Both the position numbers and the translations under genes were made by a program. Below the pieces are notes generated by a model that saw nothing but the letters and a program-made list of their open reading frames with translations, made no database searches and was not told the DNA's origin. A DNA stretch of 64,000 nucleotides from Strongylocentrotus purpuratus (taxonomy: Eukaryota > Echinodermata > Echinoidea > Camarodonta > Strongylocentrotidae): NCBI RefSeq assembly GCF_000002235.5, contig NW_022145604.1:4693077-4757076 (forward strand), read 5' to 3'. Positions 35,690 to 46,560 of the stretch are shown here, in pieces (positions within the stretch are counted from its first letter, which is position 1; each line of letters starts with the position of its first letter).

Positions 35690-38125
35690 GCGTCGAGTCT
35701 ATACAAAACTATGACAATCGGGATTTCAAAAATGTCTTTGTTCCATTGTAATTTTGAAAATTGAAATTCAATGGAATTTTAAGGACAAAATAAATTGGTA
35801 GGTTGCCCAGCTGACAGCATTATGACTCATTTACCTATTATTACTTTGTCCCAACCACCGACTTGCTTTCTGGTTTTATGATTCTATAGGTGCTGTGCTG
35901 TCCATTAATTCACTAAACATGATCGGAAAGACCTTCGAGAATTCAACCTAAGCAGTTTTCAATAATATTTTCTATCACCTAGTTAAATATTTGAAAAATT
36001 CTATTGTAAGCGTTACGGAATGACATTTCTATAGAGTTTTCAATTCAAAAAAAGAAATATTACAGACATGATACAAATTTACAAATCAATGCAAGACAGA
36101 ATTATGAATTTTTATGAGATACTTTCACAAAAGTTGGAAGTGATTTTCTTATCAACCATTCGTCAAATTTACAGAAAATTAAAATCTAAATAACTTTATT
36201 TGATTGATGGTAACCCCAAATGTTGTGAAGATACGTAATACATGTTAACATATCGTGTCATTGATTTGTACATTATTTGTTTAGAATTAGAACATCTACA
36301 TGTATAATAACCTTTATCCTTAATTGCAAATTCTCTGATGGTGTCACTCCTTAACGCTTTGATTTGACCAACATTTAAATGAGGGGAAAAAACATAACAA
36401 AGATGGTACTGACACTTTTCTTCTTCTTAATGAACAACTTTTAATCATACATGTTTTTTTACATGCCGAGATCACATAAACACATATCTCATATAAGTAA
36501 ATGTATGTTATCACAAAAATGATATGAGTACTTTGCAGTAGTAATATATCTTGTTTTGTTTTTGTCAAAACGACTATGATACAATATGTCAACAGTTTAC
36601 ACTGCGAATATAGGAAGAACGGGTGGATACTCCATGCTTACAAAAACAGCAGAATTATAATCTTCTCAGTATATACATATTTATACTATATTAACTATCT
36701 ACATTATATCAATCTACAACTCTCTGACACATCCAGTGAACATGCAACAATACCGCGAAAGTAATTTGTTTAAAGAGGACATAGGTTAAGGGTTAAACTT
36801 TTTTTTTTGGGGGGGACGGGTTTTTTCTTCTCCCTTTTTTCTATGTAACCACACGATACCAAGGGTTTATAATGTTACATACATCACAAATTCTCAAAGT
36901 CATTTCAGAATAACAAATTATGTCAGAACATTTTGTTCGATGTTTTGGCAGAAAATGTATAAAATACCTATTGGGAGTTGACATTGATGTACTGATTTAT
37001 GTAAGCATGTTACAGTGGCGGATATGGAAAGAGAGGGAAGAGGGAGGAAGAAAACGTCACAGCAAAAACATGATGATTATTTTTGTTTCGTTTCGTTTTG
37101 GTTTTTGTGGATACTGGAACAAATAGATGCAGTGACGTGCTTGAGGCAGTGGGCCTAACATCTCAAATTACATTGAAAATATTAATAAAAGATAAACATT
37201 AATTTTGACTAAAAGACATGGCATTGTTCGCCATCAGTTACAAAATTAAAAATGAAATTCACGCTATAAAATGATGAAGATGAATCGTTATGTGTTCCCG
37301 TACCCAACACGATATTTTTGTTAACTCAGGCATCAACATTAAACGATGGGTTATCGGCAAGATGTGTCGAATTGCCTTGTTTCTTAGCGACCTCGGAGTT
37401 ATCAATATCAAAAGTGCATATATATTTTGTTTACACAGATCACTGAAATAACGAACAAAATGTCCTACAACTGATGGTTACATGACTAACTGAATAAGAT
37501 AATTCATAAAATGCAAAACTAAAACACATCAGAAATGATCTTGATTTGAACCAGAAGTTGTGATAATATTATCCTGATTTTAGTACAATACAGAATTAAA
37601 ATCTAGCATACATACTTTACGAAATGACCCGTTTGTAATCCTCGTAAACAAGATAAAAATATTAGTTTACGTTACCGAAATGTTACACCATAATAAAACA
37701 GAAACGATACAAAAAGTAATCATAAATTTAAAGGTAAACAATTAGATACAACACTCCAATACAATAGGAAATTATTCAACAAACAATTCATTTTCTACAA
37801 ACTAAAAACAAATGCTCAAAACTACAAATACTTATAAAAAGTTAAGGGAGGAAATTGCCTACAGACTGCGGATTTGAAAATGCAAATTGTTTCTGAAAGT
37901 ACAGTACTTACACACATTCGTAATGTGATGTCATTTACCATGTAAACAGTCATTTTTGTCTAATTTTGATATTATATAAAATCATATGTTTTTAAGAACA
38001 CGACATAATATGTCCTAAATCATTTCAAATCATTTCCCTATCTTATCACATTTTTTTGTCTTGCTTGAGAATAATTACAATTTTTTTTTTCAAGTTGCAG
38101 TTAAGACAGTGATGCAAGCGCAAGT
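35690..38125. other. AT-rich intergenic sequence
   Basis: No gene, RNA or clear repeat recognised. The ORFs present are short, and none resembles a known protein or sits between plausible splice sites. Confidence 0.5.
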
Positions 38126-38197
38126 TTGCGTATCACCCCACCACCACATCATCATTATCTTCGTCTTGGTCTTCATCATCATCATCATCATCATGAG

Positions 38198-38236
<39 letters not shown>

Positions 38237-39170
38237 GAAACATCATCATCAGCAGCAGCAGCAGAAAGATCACCATTTTTTTTAACACTGACATCGTTAT
38301 CGTTACCACCATCATCCCCCACCATCCATTTGCCACCATCATTGACAAAAACTACAATATTATCATTATCATCATCATTATTACTACCACCATAATCATC
38401 TTTCTCATCACTCCCACTATCATCCCAATCATCACCATTATCACCCTCATGATCATGATTATCATCATCATCACCAGCACTTTATCCGAATCATCATCAT
38501 TATCACCCTCATGATCATGATTATCATCATCATCACCATCATCATCGTTATCATCATCACCAGCACTTTATCCGAATCATCATCATTATCATCATCATGA
38601 TCATGATTATCATCATCATCATGATGATGATGATTATCATCATCATCATCATCATCACCAGCACTTTATCCGAATCATCATCATTATCACCCTCATGATC
38701 ATGATTATCATCATCATCACCATCATCATCGTTATCATCATCACCAGCACTTTATCCGAATCATCATCATTATCATCATCATGATCATGATTATCATCAC
38801 CACCACTTTTATCCCAATCATTACCATTATCATCCTCTTCTTCATCAGCACCATAATAATCAGCAGAAGCAATATTGATACCAACACGAACTTCATCATC
38901 ACCGGCATTACCCTCAATAATACCATCATATACATCATAGTCATCAGTCATCTTTATGATATAATAATTACTTCAATTGATATTCGAACGCAAGACATAT
39001 CGTTTATTGTATATAGGTATTTCTTAAAGTTAAGATTTGTAATTCATTTCGAATTCGAAAGCTGCAAATATCCGTGAAAAGGAGAGAATGAGATGTAAAG
39101 TTTCACCATCAGCATTAACATCATTATTGCTACCGAAATCCGTATCCCTATCAACATCACCTTCACCACC

Positions 39171-39543
39171 TTAAAGGTAAAGACCAGTATTGGAAACGCC
39201 CCAATTTCAAAAAATGAAATGGAAGCTCTCATTACCAATCATGTGAAAGAATATGTGTTGACTAATACATGATGATAAAAATTTGCCGGGAAACCACCTA
39301 CTAATTCATATATTTGGTAAATTTGTTTCTCTCATGGTCTGTGAGAGATATAGGGTAGTCCCATATACATCTTTCTGTGTATAGTGCTTGTAACTTTACG
39401 AAGAATGGGCCAAATTTCTTATCATTTTGATGATTCCAGAACCTTGCAGATGCTAAATGCTAGATGATCAACCTTTTCTGATCGATTCTACAACGTTTCT
39501 TTCACAATGCAATCGCATGACCGTAACTGGTCTTTACCTTTAA
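39171..39543 (+). repeat. MITE family D, copy 2 inserted in the CAT/CCA satellite block
   Basis: 373 bp, TTAAAGGTAAAGACCAGT to ACTGGTCTTTACCTTTAA: a perfect 18-bp inverted repeat including the TTAA sites. It interrupts the simple-sequence block and gives a unique-sequence landmark. Confidence 0.88.
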
Positions 39544-42169
39544 CCACCAACATAATCATCAACACCACCACCAACAACACCAACACCAGAACCAACAACA
39601 ACAACACCAGAACCAACAACAACAACACCAAAACCAACACCACCAACACCAGAACCAGCACCAACAACAACAACAACACCAGAACAAACGTCACCAACAC
39701 CAGAACAACTTCCACACCACAACCACGGCTGCCATTCCGTGACCAAGACCACCATTGCTAATGTTATCATAGTCACAACTATCACAATGATAACCAATAC
39801 AATCACTATCATCATCGTCATCATTGCCATCATCATCATAATCTTCATCACCACAACCATCACCACCAATACTATCTTCATCATCATCATAATCACCACC
39901 GATGCCATAATCATCACCCTTATCTTCATCATCTTCATTATCATCATAATTAACAAAACCATCTCCTTTACCACGGCCAAGACCACCATCATCATCGCCA
40001 CCACCACTGCTGCCGCCACTGCTACCACCACCGTAGCCATAACGACCATGATCGCAACCACATTTCCAAATTCCCCGCCGCTATTAAATCTACCATGATG
40101 AATACAACAATATTATTGTTAGCATCATCACCAGATTAATCGCATCCATCCTCACCATGAATGTCTCCATCAACAACGCTTTCACGAACTCAATCACTAT
40201 AACCACCACCATCGAAACCACCACCGCCACCACCACCATCACCATTACGAACAGCACCAATATTACCACCAACACTATCAACACCACCACCACCCCCACC
40301 ACCACCACCACCACCACCACCAACACCACCACCACTACCTTGCACCATTACGAACAGCACCACCTCTAATATTATCACTAACATAAGCACCATTACCAGT
40401 TTGCTCACTGTTACCACGAACATCATCACCACTATCATGCTATCACCATGATCACCATAATCAATCATACTCATCACCATTACTGATATCATCATTAACA
40501 CCAACAACACCGCTATCACCAGCACCATTAGCAGCACCAGTATAATTACTGTGACCATGACTACTGACACCAATCCTTTTACCACCATCACCCCAACATT
40601 CCTCACCATGAGCAATGATAACCACGAATATCATCTTCGCCACTACCAGCAGCACCACTAGTGCAATCACCGTCACCAAGGTTACCACGGACATCACCAT
40701 CATCGATTTTGACAACACTGTGTACTTCAAACTTGTAATCAAATCATTATATTACTGTCAGAATAACATCATTTTCTTGAAATTTTGTAGGACCATAGAA
40801 TATGCAAATCTCTTCCTTGCTTGTTCATATCATTGACCATCCAAGCGAACACCCAACGTTCTTATGACGTTCACTGACGTTAATAGGTCACCCTCACTAT
40901 CACCATCCTTATCTCCATCAATCAACCTCTACCACCATTAGCACCAGCAGCATCATTAAGCATCACTATCGATACCACTATACCGTACACGTTTACAATC
41001 ACAACTACAGCCATGCACCAACATCACCACCATCACCACTCCGATGTCATCACCATCTCCATCACCATCACTACTTGTACAATCGCGTCACAATCGTCAT
41101 CCTATGCAGTTATTAAAAAAAAACTTTAACTCACCATTACCGCTACCACAACTACCAACATCATTGTCATCATAATCACCATCATCTTGACCATCATTAC
41201 TATCATCATCTTCATCACAATCGTCATCATCATCTCAGTCATCGTCAGCATCCTAATCACCATCATCATCACCACTACCGCTACCACAACTACCAAAATC
41301 ATCGTAATCATTATCACAATCATCTTGACCATCTTTAATATCAGCATAATCATCATCACCACCGTCATCATCATCATTATCACAACCGTCAGCATCAGCA
41401 TAATCATCATCACCAACGTCATCATCATCATCATCACCACCCTCATCATCAGCATAATCATCATCACCACCGTTATCAACAGCATAATCATCATCACCAC
41501 CGTCATCATCATCACCACCGTCATCATCAGCATAATCACAACCGTCAACATCAGCATAATCATCATCACCACCGTCATCATCATCATCATCATCACCACC
41601 GTCATCATCATCAAAATCATCACATGCACCTTCACCCTCACCATGACTATAAACATCATCATCTTTATTAACTTATAATCACCATTAAAAACATTATAAT
41701 ATTCATCATCATCGTCATCATCATAATCATCATCATCACCAACACTATTACCAACAACATCATCATCATCATCATCACCACCACCACTACCACTATTATG
41801 AAGACCAGCATCATCATTACCGCTACCACAATTACCATCTTCATCGTCAATACCACCACTATCACTACCATGGCTACCAATATTATTACAATGAACATCA
41901 TCACAATCAACATAATCATCATCATAATCTCCATTGTCAGTGCTGTTATCTTTATCATCATCATCATGACCACCACCACCACTACCAACATCCTCATCAT
42001 CACCATCATCATCATCATGACCACCACCACCACTACCAACATCCTTATCATCACAATCATCATCATCATGACCACCATCACCACTACCAACATCCTCATC
42101 ATCATCACCATCACCATCATCATGACCACCACTACCACCACTACCAACATCCTCATCATCATCACCATC

Positions 42170-43310
42170 ACCATCATCACCATCATCACCATCACCATCA
42201 TCATCATCATCATCATCACCACCACCGCTATCACTATTATGAAGACCAGCATCACCATTACCGCTACCATCATCATCTTCATCACTACCACTACCATGGC
42301 TACCAACATTATTACCATCAACATCATCATAATCATCATTGTCAGTACCATCATCTTTGTTATCAACATCATAATCATCATCATCACCACCACCGCTACC
42401 ACTCTTATGAAGACCAACATCAGCATTACCACTACAACTACCATCATCATCTTCATCATCAACACCACCATCGCTATCACTACTATGGCTACCAACATTA
42501 TTACCATCAACATCATCATACTCCCACTACCATGACTACCAACATCATCATCGTAACCACCATTGACAGTACTATGATGTTTATCATCATCATCATCACC
42601 ACTACCGCTACCACTATTATGAAGACCAACATTACCATTACCGCAACCACCACCATGACTATCAACATTATAAACATCATCATCATCATCATCCCCCACG
42701 TCGTCGTCACTTATCATCATGCTATCCATTACCTAACCTCTGTATCATCATAATCATCAACACCATCGCTTGCACTACCATAACTACCAACATCATAAAC
42801 ATCATCATCATAATCACCATTGTCATTACCATCATCTTTATCATCGTAATCATAATCATCATCTCACCACCACCACTACCACTATTATGAAGACCAACAT
42901 CACTATTACTGCTACCACAACTACCATCATCATCTTCATCATCAACACCACCATTGTTACCATGAGTTCCAACATTATTACCATCAACATCATCATAATC
43001 ACCATCATCATCATCACCACCACCGCTACCACTACCATGACTACCAACATCATCAAAATCATCATCATAATCACCATTTTCAGTACTATCATCTTTATCA
43101 TCACCATCATAATTGACATCATCACCACCACCACGACCAACAACATCATCACCACCACCACCACCACCACCACTGTTACGAAGACCAATATTACCATCAC
43201 CGCTACCACCACCATGACTATCAACATTATAAACATCATCATCATCGCCCACGTCGTCGTCACTTATCATCATGCTATCCATTACATTACTTCTGTATCA
43301 TCATCATTTC
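42170..43310. repeat. Two ~560-bp higher-order units in the satellite block
   Basis: The segment ending at about 42755 and the one ending at about 43310 share the same non-simple landmark near their ends: CACGTCGTCGTCACTTATCA, then CATCATGCTATCCATTAC (42695-42735 and 43248-43290). Both also hold CCACTATTATGAAGACCAAC-type blocks. This is a tandem segmental duplication within the microsatellite. Confidence 0.75.
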
Positions 43311-43391
43311 AGAGGCCTACCTTACATTTTGTAGTTACACCTCAAGATTTCACTGTTTTTTAATCATGAGATTCTTCCCCACACTAATTAT

Positions 43392-43392
<1 letters not shown>

Positions 43393-43423
<31 letters not shown>

Positions 43424-43440
43424 GATGATGAAGCCGATGA
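43393..43440. repeat. TGA/TCA trinucleotide microsatellite
   Basis: About 14 uninterrupted (TGA)n units plus AAGATGATGAAG. The strand bias is opposite to the 38-43 kb block: here GAT, not ATC, is on the plus strand. On the minus strand it reads as a poly-Ser tail of an ORF of doubtful status. Confidence 0.9.
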
Positions 43441-43936
43441 TTCACAGCATTTGTATGGCGCCATATATCTGTTTATCACATTCAAAGGCGGGGACACTTT
43501 GTTCCACGCCACAGTCAACCTTGAAGTAGGGATCGCCCAGGTTGAATACAACTCGCTGATGAGTGTTTCCACGTCCATTCGAAACTCCAGAAAAACTCCT
43601 CTCTCGCTTATATCTGTCAGAAGAAATAAAACGCTGTCCTCGGTTTGCAACAGTAGATGTTATGTTAGTCCGACTCTAAACTGCAATCTTCACGAAATAT
43701 TTAGTGAAAAAAGTCTCATACCTGCATCTTTTCGACCTTCCAAATTTAACCATTTTTGGCAATTTCAAAATCACGGCAAGCTCATATACACACATCTCCT
43801 ATACAATTATATCTACATAAAAATATCTACGCTTTGCTATGCTTTGAAATATATGTTGACAAGTTTTACACGGCAGCAATATTTCCAACGTCTCCAACGT
43901 CACTATGAAGTCTTTTGGTTTTACCTGTGAATGTTC

Positions 43937-44086
43937 TCAGTCTGATGATTTGAGAGAAACAGATGCAATCAATCGTTTTGTCCAGTGCAAAATATCACGT
44001 TTGTACATCATAAGTAATTCTTGTATATGTTGCTTTAAATCTCGTCTCAATCCCGCTAGAGATTTCCCGTTTCGTTCTTGGGCCAT
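43937..44086 (-). CDS. Doubtful small ORF (49 codons) with nearby promoter-like sequence
   Basis: The ORF starts with ATG at 44086 (context GCTATGGCC), reads MAQERNGKSLAGLRRDLKQH then QELLMMYKRDILHWTKRL, and ends at TGA 43937-43939. The composition is basic and helical, more protein-like than its surroundings, and an in-frame stop lies just upstream of the ATG. A GTAAAA donor follows the stop at 43924. About 100 bp upstream are a palindromic CRE-like TGACGTCA (44203-44210) and CACGTG (44223-44228) in locally GC-rich DNA. I do not recognise the protein. It could be a small gene, the 5' end of a transcript, or chance. Confidence 0.25.
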   Translation of the reverse strand: MAQERNGKSLAGLRRDLKQHIQELLMMYKRDILHWTKRLIASVSLKSSD

Positions 44087-44346
44087 AGCAAGAAATCACA
44101 CTCTCGGCAACCGCTCGGTTTTTCTTGGAGTCTGTCGGGAAATTTCGCGAGCTGAAAGAGACCGATGGCTTCAGAGTTCCACCAAATTATTGTGACCCAT
44201 TGTGACGTCACGTTTCCGCGGGCACGTGACCATTGTCAAACAAAGACATACGGATCTGTAGTAATTACAAATAAAGATGAGATAATATTAGAAAATTAGA
44301 GGCAAAAGTACAATAAAATATCAATATTTTTAAGGAATGCCAGTGT

Positions 44347-44441
44347 GAGGATATTACCAAGTAAAAAAAAAACGCCCTTTACATACGATAGTTTGTAAAG
44401 GGTTGTAAAGGGCGTTTTTTCTTCTTCTTGGTAATAACCTC
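44347..44441. repeat. 95-bp hairpin element
   Basis: The arms 44347-44383 and 44404-44441 are inverted copies: AACGCCCTTTACA with TGTAAAGGGCGTT, and outer GATATTACCAAG with CTTGGTAATAAC. The loop is about 20 bp. No gene. It may be a tiny fold-back MITE. Confidence 0.85.
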
Positions 44442-46401
44442 TCCAAAATTACCATATTTACACTCCATACGATACAGGGGCGCTTCTAGTGGTACACATG
44501 ATACACATCTACAACTTTGCGTACGTTTGTACAGGTTTTGTATAAAGCGGGTTCTTAATGTCCAACAAAAAAGTTTGTTTTATTGACTAGAAATATTGAT
44601 ATACAAGTATAGCTTAAATGTAAAAGAATGCTTTGTCTTTATCGATATGACGCAATAATTCATTTTTTCCTTGGAGGTTCCATATCAAACATAAAGCAGA
44701 ACTTTACGAACTTTCTCATGAAGGCTATTATGCACCCTGAAGATTGTGCATCAGAAAAGAGTAGAAAGTGACGACATGTATTACATATTTTGTATTAAGT
44801 CGACGTCAGAAATCAAGTCTTTTTACTTAAAAAATTAAAAGTAAGACAAAAAAAGAAGCAATAAGTGCTGTGGTATTTTTTCCAAAAAGTGTGTTCGCTA
44901 AAAACAAATAGAATTAAAACTCCTTTTTGTCATTAATATTTCAGTGTTACATAGAGAGACATGTGCACAGTGGGATGAAGTATTTAGTAATGAAATTAAA
45001 ACAAAGGAAGAAAAAAAGAAATCTGAATTTTGAAACTTTAGTGATTAAGCCAAATTTAAATTAATTGTCACAGTCGATACAGTGGATTTGCTATAACATC
45101 GCAAACAAACCCATCCGTTTATGAAGGCTAAACTGAAAATATTCATTACAGCTTAATGTGGGACTATGCCTCGGGCGGCGCTTAATAGACATAATTATAT
45201 CCACAATTAATGTCCTACCCCCGCCTCCCGCCTCCCCCTCCCCCTCCTTTCCTCCCCCTCCTCCCTCATCAGTCTGGTACGATGCTTCTCCAACCGCTTG
45301 TCATTAACTTATGGATACGCCTTTGCCGTATGCAGACTATTAAAACGCACATACTTCCGTCGCAAGGGAATAAAATACTTAATGATTATATACTTTATCC
45401 GCTCATTATTTAGACAAACTTCCACAACTGATTGAAATCCGTTTCTTAACTTCAAAGATCTCATTTTTTCTTTCTTAAATACATTGAACATGACTGCAGA
45501 CGAATTGCTTCAAATGTCACATAAGTAGTTTGTTTTACAGCCAGGTCTATATCTCTTTTGACAAAGTGCAAAATTAAATGTAAAGGAACCACACAAAATA
45601 AGGACTTCCAGAAAATTACGAGATAATGAATTACTTAAGTAGATGAAGATATTTGTCATGTTGATGGCAACATCGCAAACTCATTCATGCACATTCTTTA
45701 GCAATCAATGTGATAAAAACACGTTTTCCAGGAGTAATGTTACATCATATAATTGAATCCATGGTTGAAAAACAAAACCAAATATTCGCATGCATGGGTT
45801 TTAAGGAAAGCGTCCAACAAAAACGATAAACGGCCTGTTTAAATAATGAAATGAGAATCGACTGCAATGAAATAGACACTAATATTTAGTCACAGTTAAT
45901 TCTTACCTAGTAAACGCATTCTGTGAAAAACAAATTAATCATATCTTATTAGAAAATCTATATCAAACAACAATGTCTAATTTTATTGGTTGTAATTGTT
46001 CAAAATGTCCTTAATCTTTTCTTAAATGCCCCCCCCCCCCAAGAGAAAGATTGTACGAATATTCAAGTTCCATTGGGAATGGAAATATTATAGAAAGGTC
46101 GTACACTTGTGAAATTTTTCCTTATTCATTCATCCTTTATACATATTCCAGAATAGCGCATGCTTTATTTTCCAATTTAAGTCAAATCATAGAAAAGGGT
46201 CTAATACTTTTTTTAATGGTATTTTTTTCCTGAAAGAGCAGAAAAATAATCAAGATAAGTTGAGAACTCCATAAAAGCATCATTGCCCATCTGATATTGG
46301 ATTTCCCTTCCAATTATGTTAAATTTTCATATATAATGCATTATAAAAAACGCCTATAAACTTAACAAAGGAACTTTCATTACTGCATGGATGTGAATGA
46401 A

Positions 46402-46560
46402 TTAATATCTTAATTTCACAATGTTAAAGTTCAAAGACAAGTTGAGGAAGAGATGTTTACGTACATCCGTTGCAGTGGTAACGATTGAATGACCCCTATG
46501 ATGATGCGGACTTCGAGTGTTCCTCCAGGCGTTCCACTTCCGTCTCAATGTCGCCCTCAC
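46402..46560 (-). other. GPCR last recognised exon: helix 8 and C-tail
   Basis: It starts after TTTTTGACAG and encodes VRATLRRKWNAWRNTRSP, the helix 8 region of the receptor. Read straight through, it stops at TAA 46402-46404 after 52 residues. However, a near-consensus donor GTACGTAA lies at 46457-46464 after codon 32. Splicing from there to the acceptor ending at 43614 would add one codon and stop. Both versions lack a long tail. Later exons may exist left of 46.4 kb, but I could not prove one. Confidence 0.75.

Larger units (their letters stand above)
38130..43320. repeat. CAT/CCA simple-sequence (satellite-like) block, about 5.2 kb
   Basis: Dominated by TCA, CCA and ACA triplets on the plus strand; guanine is rare and mostly occurs in CATG or ATGA. 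Unique islands interrupt it at 38960-39170 and 40740-40900, and a family D MITE at 39171-39543. Within it are higher-order units: a segment starting ACCAGCACTTTATCCGAATC recurs at 38473, 38559, 38657 and 38743, and a roughly 560-bp unit recurs at the 3' end. Long ORFs (up to 353 codons) on either strand are Met/Val/Ile/Thr runs caused by the repeat. Confidence 0.93.

Noticed and set aside
39540..41678. Long Met/Val and Ile/Thr frames (up to 178 codons) on both strands
   Set aside because: Same cause: triplet repeats lack stop codons in most frames.
41668..42729. 353-codon open frame on the minus strand
   Set aside because: It is Met/Val/Asp/Gly repetition produced by the CAT/CCA satellite. 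The opposite strand is equally open, and there are no splice sites or start context.
38130..43320. CRISPR-like or minisatellite-encoded array
   Set aside because: The repeat is a variable triplet satellite. There are no fixed-length repeats with unique spacers, and the setting is eukaryotic.
43384..43650. 88-codon minus-strand frame (DISERGVFLEFRMDVE...) ending in a Ser run
   Set aside because: It is protein-like in part, but it has no ATG, it ends in a trinucleotide repeat, no upstream exon joins in phase, and a second frame (RYKRERSFSGVSNG...) looks equally good. Left unassigned.
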